Below are positions 12,272 to 22,999 of a stretch of DNA of 64,000 nucleotides, piece after piece. Within the stretch, counting starts at the first letter, position 1; the number at the start of each line of letters is the position of its first letter. The DNA is taken from positions 20,034,401 to 20,098,400 of the forward strand of contig CM028326.1 of NCBI GenBank assembly GCA_016647705.1. The letters are read 5' to 3'. The notes beneath the pieces were generated by a model. It had not been told where the DNA came from and did no database searches. It saw nothing but the letters and a program-made list of their open reading frames with translations. The stretch is from Eucommia ulmoides (Eukaryota; Streptophyta; Magnoliopsida; Garryales; Eucommiaceae). The position numbers were made by a program, and so were the translations under genes.

Positions 12272-13911
12272 GTTGGTAGGGGCATTTTTCGCATGCCTAC
12301 TTACGCTCGCAAGTATACGAGGTCTAAAGTTTTAATATAGTGGATCTTTGAAGATCAGATATGTAAAAACTTAGTAGGGGCATTTTTCGCATGCCTACTT
12401 ACACTCGCAATTATACGAGGTCTAAAGTTTTAATATAGTGGATCTTTGAAGATCGGATATCGTTCCCACAGAGAAAAGTGTGAATAATTGAATTGAATAC
12501 CGCAATTGACATAGTTTCGTGTTATCCTGACGACGGAAAGTGTGAATTGAAATTAAACTAAGCTAAATTACAATTAGTGGGTTAATTCTAACTAGGTTGA
12601 TTAATTAGGGATTGATTTCGTTCACTTAATACACATTTGATTTAGTTCGGTTAACAATAACGGAGTTTAGGTATCCGACAATTTCGGTTCGAAAACTCCT
12701 CCGCCACCTCTTCCGAGTGTAAGACGAGGGAATACGCGACTTCGTGTTGACAAAGAGGTCCCCCTAAATGTCTTAACGACTCTAGGCCGCGTGAGTATTG
12801 ACCCAACGTCATCGACTGCACACTAACTAATGCCTTCCCGGGTCGTTAGGTCGTAACGATGTGTTTACCCTAGTCCGAATCCAGGGTTACCTCTCCTGAG
12901 TGTCAAACCCTAGATTCTCAAGTCCAATCCTAATACCGTTACAAGCATATTAAGATCATCATCAAATGATAAACACAATCGAACTTAAAACAACAACCGT
13001 TAAAGAAAAGTATATTAAACCAAATGAGTATTTACACAACTACACCTTTCCCTAACTAATCTCTAAATTACACTAACATGTTCTTAGCCAATACAACATT
13101 TAATCAAGAGGAGATCATCATCATCAACAATAAATATTAAATAAAAATATGGAAACAAAGGAAGAAAATCCAAATCTCAAAGTGGAGTAGTCCACTTTCG
13201 CCAAAGAACGATCCTCCCGAGCTTCCTCTTTTCCGTTGATGAACTTCCTTTTTCCCCTCTTCAAGGATTGGCCAAGAACACTCTTTACAACTAATCTAAT
13301 CTACTTCCTAAACTAATCTAATCTAACTAAGGTGGAAGAGAGCTCCTAAGAACAACCAAGCCCTCTCCCACGTCTATGGGGTTCTAACCTAGCAAAGAGA
13401 TCCTTTTTGGTTTGGTAGAGAAAAAGGTTTTATAGGCAAGGGTTTGGAAAAATATTCAAAATATCTAAAAATAGATATTTCTGTGCAGAGTGTCACTGCC
13501 TAAGTGGTGGTTCACTACTCGGGCGGTGGACTTAGGTCGGTTAAGTTCTGTCGGTTACTTCGCCTAAGCGGTGGTTTTTACGCTTAGGCGGTGGCTGCTG
13601 GCAAGATATTCTGTTGTTTTCTCGCCTAGGCAGTGGTTTTCTCGCCTAGGCGGTAGTTCAGCCCTTCAGCACTCCAACATTCTGCCTCTTTTCCGCCTAA
13701 GCGGTGGAACTTCCGCTTAGGCGATGGTCTTCATTCACCGAAATCCTGTTTTGCACATTTCGTTCACCGTTTCTCCACCGTTTTCACTTGTTTCTTGCCC
13801 TTTGAGGTCCTTTCCCTGTTCTACCCTAAAACACACTAAAACACAATTAAATATAACTAAAATGTTTGAGAACTAATAAATCCGGTTTAGAAATAGATAG
13901 GTTTTTCACAC
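12272..13911 (-). mobile_element. LTR-like insertion in the helicase region (probable solo LTR)
   Basis: Helicase coding similarity stops near 13911 and resumes near 12265, so about 1.64 kb is foreign. Read on the minus strand it begins TGTTTGATAGG and ends CCCCTACCA, with a TATA box CCTATAAAACC at about 13426-13436. Upstream of the TATA box, 13500-13735 holds several copies of a CGCCTAAGCGGTGG-like motif in both orientations. Its 3' end holds a ~97-bp tandem duplication (12275-12371 and 12376-12470). TATA, TG/CA-like ends and lack of coding point to a fossil solo LTR. Target duplications are not clear. Family unknown. Confidence 0.6.
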
Positions 13912-14377
13912 CTATCAAACATCTCAACGATGCTATCACAATTTGTTGACGAACACCTTTAGGTATAACAGGTAGAATTTGCTGAAAGTCTCCTCCAAGA
14001 ACGACCGTGATACCCCCGAATAGATTTGGATTACTGCAAATATCAAGTAGCGTGCGATCCACAGACTCAACATAGTACTTATGTTGCATCGGAACTTCAT
14101 CCCAAATAATTAACTTTGTCTCTCTAAACAATTCGGCATGCAACGATTATTTACTGAAATGGCAAATTGAATTATCAAGAATATCTAGAGGGATGCAAAA
14201 TGTGTATTGTGCAGTTCGACCTCCTTCAAGTAGTAGCGATGCGATACCGGATGATGCCACAGTAATGACAATATGACTGTTACTACGATATTTTGCTGCT
14301 ATGGTATTATATAAAAACGTTTTTTCCATACCAGCACCACCATTCAAAAAGAACATTTTTCCTAAATTTTCGAACAC
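13911..14377 (-). pseudogene. Pif1-like helicase, N-terminal half
   Basis: Two open stretches. 14147-14377 holds a Walker A-like [16 protein letters not shown], where the usual GTGKT has become GMEKT, and the [16 protein letters not shown] block. 13847-14143 holds the Walker B-like LIIWDEVPM and [16 protein letters not shown]. Both are hallmarks of the Helitron helicase. The altered Walker A and the break between the two stretches argue against activity. The last 64 bases of the lower frame (13847-13910) are not helicase and belong to the LTR-like insertion. Confidence 0.85.
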
Positions 14378-14487
14378 TAATGAAGTGATTGATTCGTATG
14401 CAAGACGTTAGTCTTCATTGAGATGATCAATATTACACTGCACATTCCTTTGTTGTGCTTCACTTTGCATTTAACGATGTTCCCATA

Positions 14488-14960
14488 TCAATCTATTTCC
14501 AACTGCCATATTCTAATTCTGGACAGGTTGTGGAATCGAAGTAATTGATTCAAAAGATACAAACCGTAGTCTTTAATCTGTGCCTCGCTTGGGTCGGGTA
14601 TCAAAAACAACGTGCGAACTTTATGTGAGAGATCATCACATATATGCATCCAAAATTGATCCCACAATTCACACGGATTTACAGGGGAGCATTGGGTAAG
14701 CATGATGCAAAATAATCTTCTCAGTTGATATCCAGTACTCATAATAGACGCCTCTTGAAGACATTGTATCCATTCACTATCATCTTCCAATAGCCCTCTT
14801 GCTACACATGCGGCTTTGAACGTCGCATGTTCAACATTGTTAACAATGCGTAGACACTAAACGATTGCGGCCCTTTGAATATAGTCAATAGTAGACGCAG
14901 ATAAAATCATTCACCCGAATTGGGAGGCGCAAAATACATTCTGCCGATGGCAAATCCCCT
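14488..14960 (-). pseudogene. RepHel linker between nuclease and helicase
   Basis: The open part (14488-14790) reads EDDSEWIQCLQEASIMSTGY, then QLRRLFCIMLTQCSPVNPCE and HICDDLSHK, with DYGLYLLNQLL near its end. This matches the conserved stretch that precedes the Pif1-like helicase in plant Helitrons. Just upstream, at 14860-14960, fragments resembling GRMYFAPPNSGE can be read in a different frame. The order and spacing fit one gene. Confidence 0.8.
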
Positions 14961-15143
14961 CTGTCGTGGTTTCAAAAAAATTCAGTTTTATTCCAAACAA
15001 AATGCTGGGGAAACTCTTGATAAGTATACACACATATAGAAGCATATGCATCACAATATGAAAAAAAATTATGTTAGAGTCGACTTCTGTGACTGAGCTC
15101 GAGAAATGATAGACTCTATTGTTTCAGTAGGATTGAAGACAAC

Positions 15144-15593
15144 CTAATGCATTCCAAGCAAATGGAGCGCAAATCGAACAACTGTTGGATTCTCATCGTG
15201 CAAAGGAAAACTTAACAATCGCCAGGCTGCCTCAGACGATCCAATGTATCTTGCATCAAGATATTGCTTGATCTCATCCATCATTTCCAAAATCAATGTC
15301 GTCATATCACCTCCTTTATAGATATACTTGTGGATATATTTGACGCACCTAATCCCAGTGCATACTTCAACATTAATATGACAGTCGAACATCTTGGAAA
15401 GGTACAGATTGTATGGGACGACATCTTTATGATCAACTTGTTGCCCCCTCACGGTATAAACTGTCATTATCACGACGACGGTAAATGGGATATCCATCTG
15501 AATCCATCGTTTTATACTCCGCAAAATCTCATGGATACTTCTTAGTGCATCTACCATTCTCCATGCACGGGGCTTGAAAATTTCGAGCACCAA
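15144..15593 (-). pseudogene. Rep nuclease segment with the two-tyrosine motif
   Basis: This 149-residue open stretch has VVPYNLYLSKMFDCHINVEV and then CVKYIHKYIYKGGD, the Y-x-x-K-Y active-site motif of Helitron Rep, followed by IKQYLDARYIGSSEAAWRLL, typical of the family. In HUH rolling-circle enzymes the tyrosines form the covalent link to DNA. The upstream neighbour at 15594-15864 carries the HUH motif in a different frame. The first M here is arbitrary, because the segment is an internal part of a larger gene. Confidence 0.85.
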
Positions 15594-15864
15594 ATGGTCT
15601 GTAAACCATGCATTTTTTTATAGTCTCGAAAAGTTTTGGCTCTTCATTTGGATCTGGAAATTTAGCACAAATTATTCTGTCTACTTGGTCGCACGTTCAA
15701 ATTTTGTCTAGATTATCAAGAAATATCAGTAAGTGCATGTGCGGCAGACCTCTTTTCTGGTACTCAATTGTAAAAACATGGGCAACCTTTTTTCCAAATA
15801 CTAGAGTGCTTTCAATCTCTTTCATTAGAGCAATTCTTTTTAACTCGAAAATGCGGGCAATTAA

Positions 15865-16446
15865 GGTGGCGTTTGGTGACCGTTTCTGTTTCCATTCCAG
15901 CAGTGGGATGGGATGGGATGGAAATTTTGTTTTCTTCTTGGGAGTAGAATCGCGTTTAGTAACGATAATTTTATTTTTTTTTTTGGAAAGAGAATTGTGT
16001 TTGGTAACGATTTTTTCCTAAAATATGTTTTTTCTGTTATGGCCTGACGGAGGTGGCGCCGTCACCGGTCGGACGGCGGTGGCTCCAGCGCTGGCGATAG
16101 CCGAAAGGAAATGGCGCTGGCGCTGGCACTAGCGATGGTTGGACAGCGGTGGCGGGTGGGTGACAGTAGCCGAAAAGTTTCCGGCGGGGCGGTGACCAGC
16201 GGAGGCGATGGACGGTGGTCGACCGGTGGATGAACAGTGACCGTGTGTTTTGGGAATAGAATGGGAATAATAAGAAACAACTTTTTTTGTTTCCTATTTC
16301 TTAAGAAAAAAGTGGGCACAATTCTCAAATGGGAATGAAATGGAAACGGAAACAAAAATTACCAAACGCTATTCCCAAATAGAATTCTCAAAAATCTGGG
16401 AATGGGATGGGAATTTCTGGAATGAAAACGGTTACCGAACGGGGCC
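15865..16446. mobile_element. PIF/Harbinger (Tourist-like) MITE inside the Helitron
   Basis: 582 bp. The left end reads GGTGGCGTTTGGTGACCGTT and the right end in reverse GGCCCCGTTCGGTAACCGTT, followed on both sides by a CATTCCAG word. TAA flanks it at 15862-15864 and 16447-16449, the 3-bp duplication typical of PIF/Harbinger elements. It has no transposase. The centre (16040-16240) is unusually GC-rich, with GGCG/GGTGG words, compared with its surroundings. It splits the Rep coding region between the N domain and the HUH motif. Confidence 0.85.
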
Positions 16447-16451
16447 TAAGT

Positions 16452-17324
16452 CTAGACGGTCAGTTGGTTGTTGTGAGGCAATAAAGCTTCAGTGATTTCT
16501 GTCCAAGTTAGATTTGCAGTCACAGTAAAAAACACATCAGGGTAATGGTGGTACCGGGTTATGGCCATTGAATCTTGAAAGATTTCAAACATATGTCTTG
16601 GACTACCAATAAAAGATAATGGAAAAATCATTCGTTGACCTATTTGATTAGGTTCCATCTCATCTAATACCACATTAGTAAGACTTTGATAGAGTTCACT
16701 ACGAAGATTTGGTTGATGTTGCCTAAAGTAATTCAACCTATTTTGCTCAATCGCAGCCCAAGCATCTACCAAGAATTCTTGAAATAATTTTCCTCCCCTT
16801 AGAATTGTCGAATACTCTGTCGGCCTTCCAAACATACAGTAGCTATAAAATTGCATTTGAGTTAGTCGAGCGTTTGTGTGTCGACCGTGAATCATATCCC
16901 ACTGTCTAAATTCAGGCTCCCATCCAAGCTCACCAAAAAGGAACAACAAAACGTAATGCAATGATACATAAGCAGGATGGCATTCATTGATTTTCATTAG
17001 TTCATTTATCCCCCTTAAATGTATAACAATATCTCTCATCGCGCTGGTTTCAGTTCCATCCCCCGAAAATATGACGGTCACGTCATCAGTTGTCGGCAAA
17101 TTATATCGCCGATGATCGGTAGATGCTGTGTAGTGAAGAAAAATAACCAACGTTTGTTGTTCCAAATCCAATTGATTTAAAATCGCAAACGCTTGACTAA
17201 ATTTATCTACGAATACATTATGTTGCAATAATGTATCTTGAATAGTTTGCAAAATATCCGTTCTCAAATGAGGATTTCTACGGCTTCTCACGCCAAAAGC
17301 GAAATCAGGATCACAGATGTACAA
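16452..17324 (-). pseudogene. Helitron-like N domain part of Rep
   Basis: A 290-residue open stretch containing SFIGSPRHMFEIFQDSMAI and then YPDVFFTVTANLTWTEI, a close likeness to the conserved block just before the HUH motif in plant Helitron Rep proteins. It ends where the MITE (15865-16446) interrupts the coding sequence, so the HUH motif lies on the far side at about 15731-15750. Upstream at 17360-17599 is a linked segment in another frame. Family identity is firm; a functional product is unlikely. Confidence 0.85.
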
Positions 17325-17574
17325 TTGAGAATAAATGGCATCTTATCCCAGTTCTGGGATTAATGCTCATGTCCGATGACGCAACTCTCCATGTATAGTA
17401 AACGTTGTTGGGCCTCTTCCGGAAAGCAGCCTTGTACCCAAGTTGGCACCAAGGCTTGTAAAAACATTGCTTGTATTGTACTCTCTAGCATAACGTCAGA
17501 ATGATTTTGATCTATCGTCATTACCATCGTATAATGCTTTAATTTGCGAAGAAGGTGTGAGAAGTAATGGAAGC

Positions 17575-17934
17575 CTAACTTTCCCTTGTAAAGCAACATG
17601 TACCGAAGAGAGGACGTCGTTCGAATGATCTTGCTAATATCTCATCCATCCAGTGTAAAGCAGAACAATGAGGGCACATGGCATTCATTATACCAAGCAA
17701 GTGTCGATTTTCACTTGTATGAACATCACGGTCAGCAGTTGGATTGTTCAACTCGTCAATATCTTGATTATCATAAAACTCATCATGGGTAGTATTTGGC
17801 AGCCTACATTTGATAAATAATAAAGTTATTATGTAGATTCTAACAAAATATTTATGAATGTCATATTTAATTAGATGAATAAGATGAAAAAGAAACTCAT
17901 CATCTACTCCCAGAAGGTAGATTTGTTTCTTCAC
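17575..17934 (-). pseudogene. Helitron N-terminal finger region
   Basis: The frame holds MNAMCPHCSALHWMDEIL and PLFGTCCFTRES, matching the cysteine-rich start of plant Helitron Rep proteins (C-x2-C-x3-W ... CC). The residues before about position 45 are AT-rich and may be intronic. The continuation is in another frame at 17360-17599. It is part of the broken RepHel gene. Confidence 0.7.
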
Positions 17935-18214
17935 CTGCTACAGTCGAGCTTTCATTATGGTTCGTAGAAACAAAAGGTTCTTGGTTACCGCACGGATAAG
18001 GGCATGCATCGTCAATTATACCAAGAGAATGAGGAATCAAATTTATAACCATCCCATCGTCAACAAATGAATTTCCTGTATGTTTGGTATCTTGATTCTC
18101 AGCAAGATGTTAATTTGTTGAAGCTGACCTATAGTTGGAAAATATTAAATTTTACACATCAAACACTTTTAAACATTTAATACTTAATAACATGAATAAT
18201 GGATTAGTATAATA

Positions 18215-19450
18215 CCTTATACCAGATAATACAATTGGTTTCTCAACTTCAGGCATTGAGCATTCATTCGGAGTCACGGTAACAAATGTTTCAGTAAGAT
18301 TACATGGAAAAGGCAAATTTGGTTCAACAATAGAATTCATTTCATTAGCCATGGACGATGGATTAGTGCGATCCCTAAGGAGGTCCATAATTCTATGGAT
18401 ACATGGACTCGTAATCACTGATGGCCTACATGATTGTACAATCATTCTCTGTTGTAGTAGAGGCTGAGATGATTCTTCAAGTAGTCTTCTATTCATTTCT
18501 AAATGTTGACTATTCTGAATATTTTGTTGACCGGATCTCTCTCGTTCTCTTCGTGCTCATTGAGCTAGAACACGTTTCGATATGTCGTTGTTGTTGGGTA
18601 CTATACATTCAGGAAGTGTAATTGTTTGCTCAACGTCCAGCGTTGAGTGACTGTTGAGTATTGTGGACACAAACATTTCAGTAAGATTTGGTGGGGACGT
18701 CAAATTGGCCTCAAAAGTGGAATCCATTTCATTTTCCATTACTGGAGAAGAAACTTGATCACTGAGAATTATAGCGGTATATCGACTTGTGCTTGATGAT
18801 GACATAGAAACTGTTGTAACCATTCTTCGCTTCGGCGTAGACTCTGAAGATTCTCACAAAAATGGTTAACCTCTTTCGAGGCATTCACGATTATCTTTAT
18901 TGAAGCGATCACACCGCTCCCGATCAACTCTTTCCCGTTCTCTTCGTTCTCGTTGAGCTAGAGCCCATTTCGATACATCGTTCTTGTTGGATGCTATATA
19001 TTCAGAAGGTATAATTGTTTGCTCAACCCCCGTTGAGCGACTGTTGGATGTTATGGACACAAACGCTTCAGTAAGACTTGGTGGGGACATCAAATTGGCC
19101 TCAAAAGTGGAATCCATTTCGTTTTCCATTACTACAGAAGAAGCTTAATCACTGAGAATTATAGAGGTATATCGATTTGAGCTTGTTGATGACATAGAGA
19201 CTTGTGTAATCATTCTTCGTTTTGGCATAAGCTCTGATGATTCTCCCAAAAACGACTGACCTCCTTCCATAGGGCCATCACATATCTCCCGATCAACTCT
19301 CTCCCGTTCTCTTCGTTCTAGTTGAGCCAGAGAACGTCTTGACACATTGTTTGTGCTAGATGTTCTGGCAATATTACCTGTACGAGATCTTCCACCTTCT
19401 TAACATTCTAGAATCGGACGACTAAACCTCTCTCGTTCCCTTTGCATTCG
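18215..19450 (-). repeat. Three ~390-bp tandem repeats in the RepHel 5' coding region
   Basis: Anchor words recur with a period near 390 bp: TTTCAGTAAG at about 18287, 18677 and 19067, and CGTTCTCTTCGT at 18541, 18936 and 19306. Each unit can be read on the minus strand as a module containing ENEMDSTFEANL, then LAQRERRERERVDRE. A degenerate fourth trace of the charged word is near 19433. The repeats multiply an arginine/glutamate-rich segment that plant Helitron proteins normally carry once near the N terminus. Confidence 0.8.
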
Positions 19451-19499
19451 TTGGGATAGAGTGGATTTTGATATGACGTTATCATTGAATACCTAGAGA

Positions 19500-20444
19500 T
19501 AATATGAGGTTAAATCTTCAATTTTCTAGATCGAATAAATGAAAAAGAACAGTGGAGGATAGTGTGACAAAGTACAAACTAAAATTGGTTCTAGATGAAA
19601 CCATAAATAACATGTAATAAGCTACAGTATAAATAAGAATACGGATAATTTAATATCACCACAACGGCAAGAATATAAATACAAAGTCAGATTAGATAAA
19701 TAACTATACATTTGAAATCACAGCTAAATATGTTCTTATCATGTTTACTTTCAGGTTAAGATTTTTTCAAAATTTATGTATAAACCTAACATGGACACAA
19801 ATAGTTATAATTATTTAAGACATTTAATAGATTAAATATGTGATTATTGTTTAATGATAAAATAGAGATAATTAAAACTAAAAAATAATTAACCTTAGCA
19901 ATTAGACACGTACCACATTGCTATTGATGTTCCCCTTTTCATTTTTCGTAACATTTGAGGTAAAGCACACTTTCTCTTTCCCTCTACTATTTAAAGTAGA
20001 ATTTTCATTCGACTTGTCATCCATTGCCAAATATTTTTCCTTGAAAAAATAAAAATGAAAATTCAATGCAAAATAAATGATAAATTAAAATTATATTATG
20101 AGCTTAAAAAATAAATTGTAAGATTGACATATTAATTAACGATTAACAAAAGCAAGAGAATAATAAAGATAGAAGCATATATAATATTAAATCCATTACA
20201 TTAAGACAACTTTTGTTGAACATAACAAAGTAAAACAATCAATCATATTACAAAATATATAATGTATATCATGAATACAAAATACATTCAAATATATCTT
20301 CAATAACCGAAGAGAAGAAACAGATTTGACGTGGTAACCCTACAAAAGGAAAAGAAAGAAAAAAATATATTAGACGTAAAATATACAAAATGTATATCAT
20401 GAATACAAATTACATTAAAAATTATTTATACCATAAAAAACAGT
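19500..20444. other. AT-rich Helitron interior, no gene seen
   Basis: Very AT-rich, with no open frame of note. It may be intron or 5' untranslated DNA of the RepHel gene. Nothing else was recognised. Confidence 0.5.
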
Positions 20445-20903
20445 TTAGGGCGCAACTTCATTACTTTGGCTGCCAATTTGTAGCCGAATCTCGTATTCCT
20501 CCAGTGCCTTTAAGCCAATCTGGTCGTCCTCGATGCTCTCTAACAAAGTTCCTAATGCTCTTAGGTCTAGGAGTTCTTTCTTTAAGACTTTATAAACTCT
20601 AACTCTAGGCCAGAATTGCGGTAGAGTACGCACTATTACATACATCAACACTACCCAGTTTGGTTGAAACCTCTTACGTCTTAGGTGGTAGTACAGGCGC
20701 TCTTTTCTAAGTACATGCATTCTAACACTCTCTTTTTCATTCATTTTCTCTCTTTCAAATTCTCTCCACAATGGATGTACATCTCGTTCGTCTTCTTCTA
20801 AAAATTGTACAAATTCAAAGGCAGTAAGAGGCCGATAATTCTCAAATATGTTCTTTGTCGCAACATCCCAATTTGATGGTAAACCATCAACAATTTGGTT
20901 CAT
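20445..20903 (-). CDS. Unidentified 152-codon ORF in the Helitron
   Basis: Starts MNQIVDGLPSNWDVATKNIF and is rich in charged residues (EEDERDV, EREKMNEKESVRM), with a leucine-rich C-terminal part (LLESIEDDQIGLKALEEY). Codon-like composition and length stand out against the AT-rich surroundings. The minus strand upstream (to about 21060) reads as similar charged text, with a stop between. I do not recognise the family. It lies between the 5' terminus and the Rep gene, the usual place for captured host fragments or accessory Helitron ORFs. There is no transmembrane segment or known motif. It could be a gene fragment. Confidence 0.4.
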   Translation of the reverse strand: MNQIVDGLPSNWDVATKNIFENYRPLTAFEFVQFLEEDERDVHPLWREFEREKMNEKESVRMHVLRKERLYYHLRRKRFQPNWVVLMYVIVRTLPQFWPRVRVYKVLKKELLDLRALGTLLESIEDDQIGLKALEEYEIRLQIGSQSNEVAP

Positions 20904-21119
20904 TATGTCTCTCTCACTTATTTTGTACCTATAATTCTACAAATGTCTAGCACTTGAAATTTTATTCATCTCATATTCTCTAACGGGACAACTTTGTAAA
21001 TAAAGCTTCTCATAAAAGAATTGTTTTTCCTTACGCAACTTTAATCTAGTACTCGTTCTCAATACAATAGCAGGTCATACCATATTGCCTGAGATTGAAG
21101 GACATAAATAACACATAAG

Positions 21120-21725
21120 GCAAAACAAATTTAACATAAACAGGGAACGGAAACAGGAATGGAAACAGATTCAGAAACAGAAACAGGGAACAGGAACAGA
21201 AAAAAAACATAGGGAACAAAACAGAAACAGGAAAGGGAACAGAAATCTAGGAACCAATATACACAAACGCAATATGGGAACGGAAATAGGAATGGAAACA
21301 GATTCGGAAATAGAAATAGGGAATAGGAACAGAAATAGAAATAGGAAACAGAAATCTGGGAACTAATATACACAAACGCATGATTAAAGGCATTGAAACC
21401 AAATTAGTGTTGGAACATAAATAGAAATTTGGGAACCAAATGCTATCTCGGAACAGAAACAGTAAACAAAATAAAAACTCAGAAATTCCAAGAAAATTGT
21501 TCTAAAAAATGAAACATTAATTTTCGTATAACCAAAACGACATTAAACCAAATCTAGGAACCAAATGCTAACATACTATACATGATAAAAGGGGCTCAAC
21601 ACAATCTATACATAAACAGGAAACATAAACAGGAATGGAAACAGATTCGGAAGCAGGAAAAGAAACAGAAACAGAGACAGGGAACATAACAGAAACGAAT
21701 GCAAATTTAACCTGATTTCAAGTTT

Positions 21726-21766
<41 letters not shown>

Positions 21767-22020
21767 AAACTGAAGTCTAAGAACATAAACACAATCGTAT
21801 ATAGAATCGTAAGCTCATCAAATGGCCGTTTTTATGATAACATACTATAACTTAACATTGTTAACCAAAACGGCATCTTATATGTCATCACCAATGAACA
21901 AAAACAGAAACAGGGGACAGAAACAGGAATGGAAAACAGAGATGGGAAACAGAAACAGGAATGGAAAACAGAGACGGGAAACAGAAACAGGGAGCAGAAC
22001 AGAAACAAATGCAAATTTAA
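21120..22020. repeat. Irregular GAACAGAAACAGG simple repeats
   Basis: Purine-rich words such as GGAACAGAAACAG and CAGGAATGGAAACAG recur many times at 21130-21380, 21600-21700 and 21895-22005, separated by unique text. A pure A run of about 36 lies at 21731-21766. Long open frames here translate to KQ/NR or F/L/S strings and are artefacts. Confidence 0.85.
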
Positions 22021-22394
22021 CTTGATTCGAGAGCTTGTTGCTTCCCTCCTCACTAGCTTGTCTCTCTTCCCTCTAATTCTACAATCGAACAAAACAAATG
22101 AACATGATTTGAACATGATTATAATTATAATGATCATGATTAGAGAGGAAGATACATGATTTATGTTCTAAATCAGTAGCTTGGAACAAAAATGAAAAAA
22201 ATGCATTTTTCATGATAGAGTAAAAACACTTTTTAGGTTTCTTGGAACAGAAATGAAAAAATGAAAACAAACAAAAAAAAAAAAAAAGGCATTGTTTTTG
22301 TTCTGTTCTCAGATTTTTAATTTGAACACTGAACAAATGCCACCTAAATAAAAAAATGAAAATGCAAACACTGGGAACATAAATGAAAAACAAC

Positions 22395-22990
22395 TGCAAT
22401 GATCACAAATGTTTCCTAAAGCAATGAGAGCAAAAACAGTGTTTTCTTAGACATCCAACGGGTTTGAACATAAACAGAAATGGGAACCAAATGCTAACTT
22501 GGAACAGAAACAGTAAACAAAAAAACAAAACAAAAACTCCAAATCTGAACATGATTTGAACTAACCTTGCGAGGAACGATTGTTTCCTAAAGCAATGAGA
22601 GCAAAAATTCCTAAAGCAATGAGAGAAAAAAAACATTGTTTTCTTAGACATCCAATGGGTATAAACAGAAATGGGAACCAAATGCTACCTTGGAACAGAA
22701 ACAGTAAATAAAAACACAAAACAGAAACTCCAAATCTGAACATGATTTGAACTAACCTTGCAAGGAACGATTGTTTTCTAAAGCTATGAGAGCAAAAATT
22801 CCTAAAGCAATGAGAGCAAAAACAGTGTTTTCTTAGATATCCAACGGGTTTGAACATAAACAGAAATGGGAACCAAATGCTATCTTGGAACAGAAACAGT
22901 AAACAAAAAAACAAAACAGAAACTCCAAATCTGAAATAGTGAACTAACCTTGCGAGGAACGATCGTTTGAAGCAAGGAACCAAATTAGTG
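22395..22990. repeat. Three ~194-bp tandem repeats near the Helitron 5' end
   Basis: The word GAAATGGGAACCAAATGCTA recurs at about 22468, 22664 and 22864, and GAACTAACCTTG at about 22558 and 22748, giving a period of about 194 bp. A diverged trace is at 21420-21475. The repeat also contains GGAACAGAAACAGTAAA, linking it to the purine-rich words just upstream. Minus-strand frames through it are Phe-rich and not credible proteins. Confidence 0.8.
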
Positions 22991-22999
22991 TTGTTGCGA

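Larger units (their letters stand above)
11292..19500 (-). pseudogene. Helitron Rep-helicase (RepHel) gene, broken
   Basis: Successive minus-strand segments follow the RepHel order, from high to low coordinate. First comes a charged N-terminal region with ~390-bp repeats (18215-19500), then a cysteine-rich finger (17575-17934, CPHC and CCFTRE). Next are the Helitron-like N domain (16452-17324), the HUH motif GLPHMHL (about 15731-15750) and the tyrosine motif KYIHKYIYKG (about 15316-15345). A linker at 14488-14960 and a Pif1-type helicase (11292-12265 and 13911-14377) complete the order. The catalytic words for rolling-circle nicking are recognisable. The gene is broken by several stops and frame changes (for example between 17360 and 17324 and between 14147 and 14143), by a MITE at 15865-16446 and by an LTR-like insertion at about 12272-13911. 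Introns may explain some gaps near 17800-18200. It is not expected to make protein. Confidence 0.88.

Noticed and set aside
11292-14377. Host PIF1 helicase gene
   Set aside because: Motif order and the neighbouring Rep domain, hairpin and TC/CTAG ends show it is the Helitron's own helicase.
22403-22983. Phe/Leu-rich minus-strand ORFs as membrane proteins
   Set aside because: They arise from the 194-bp and GAACAGAAAC repeats; the composition is set by the repeat, not by a conserved membrane family.
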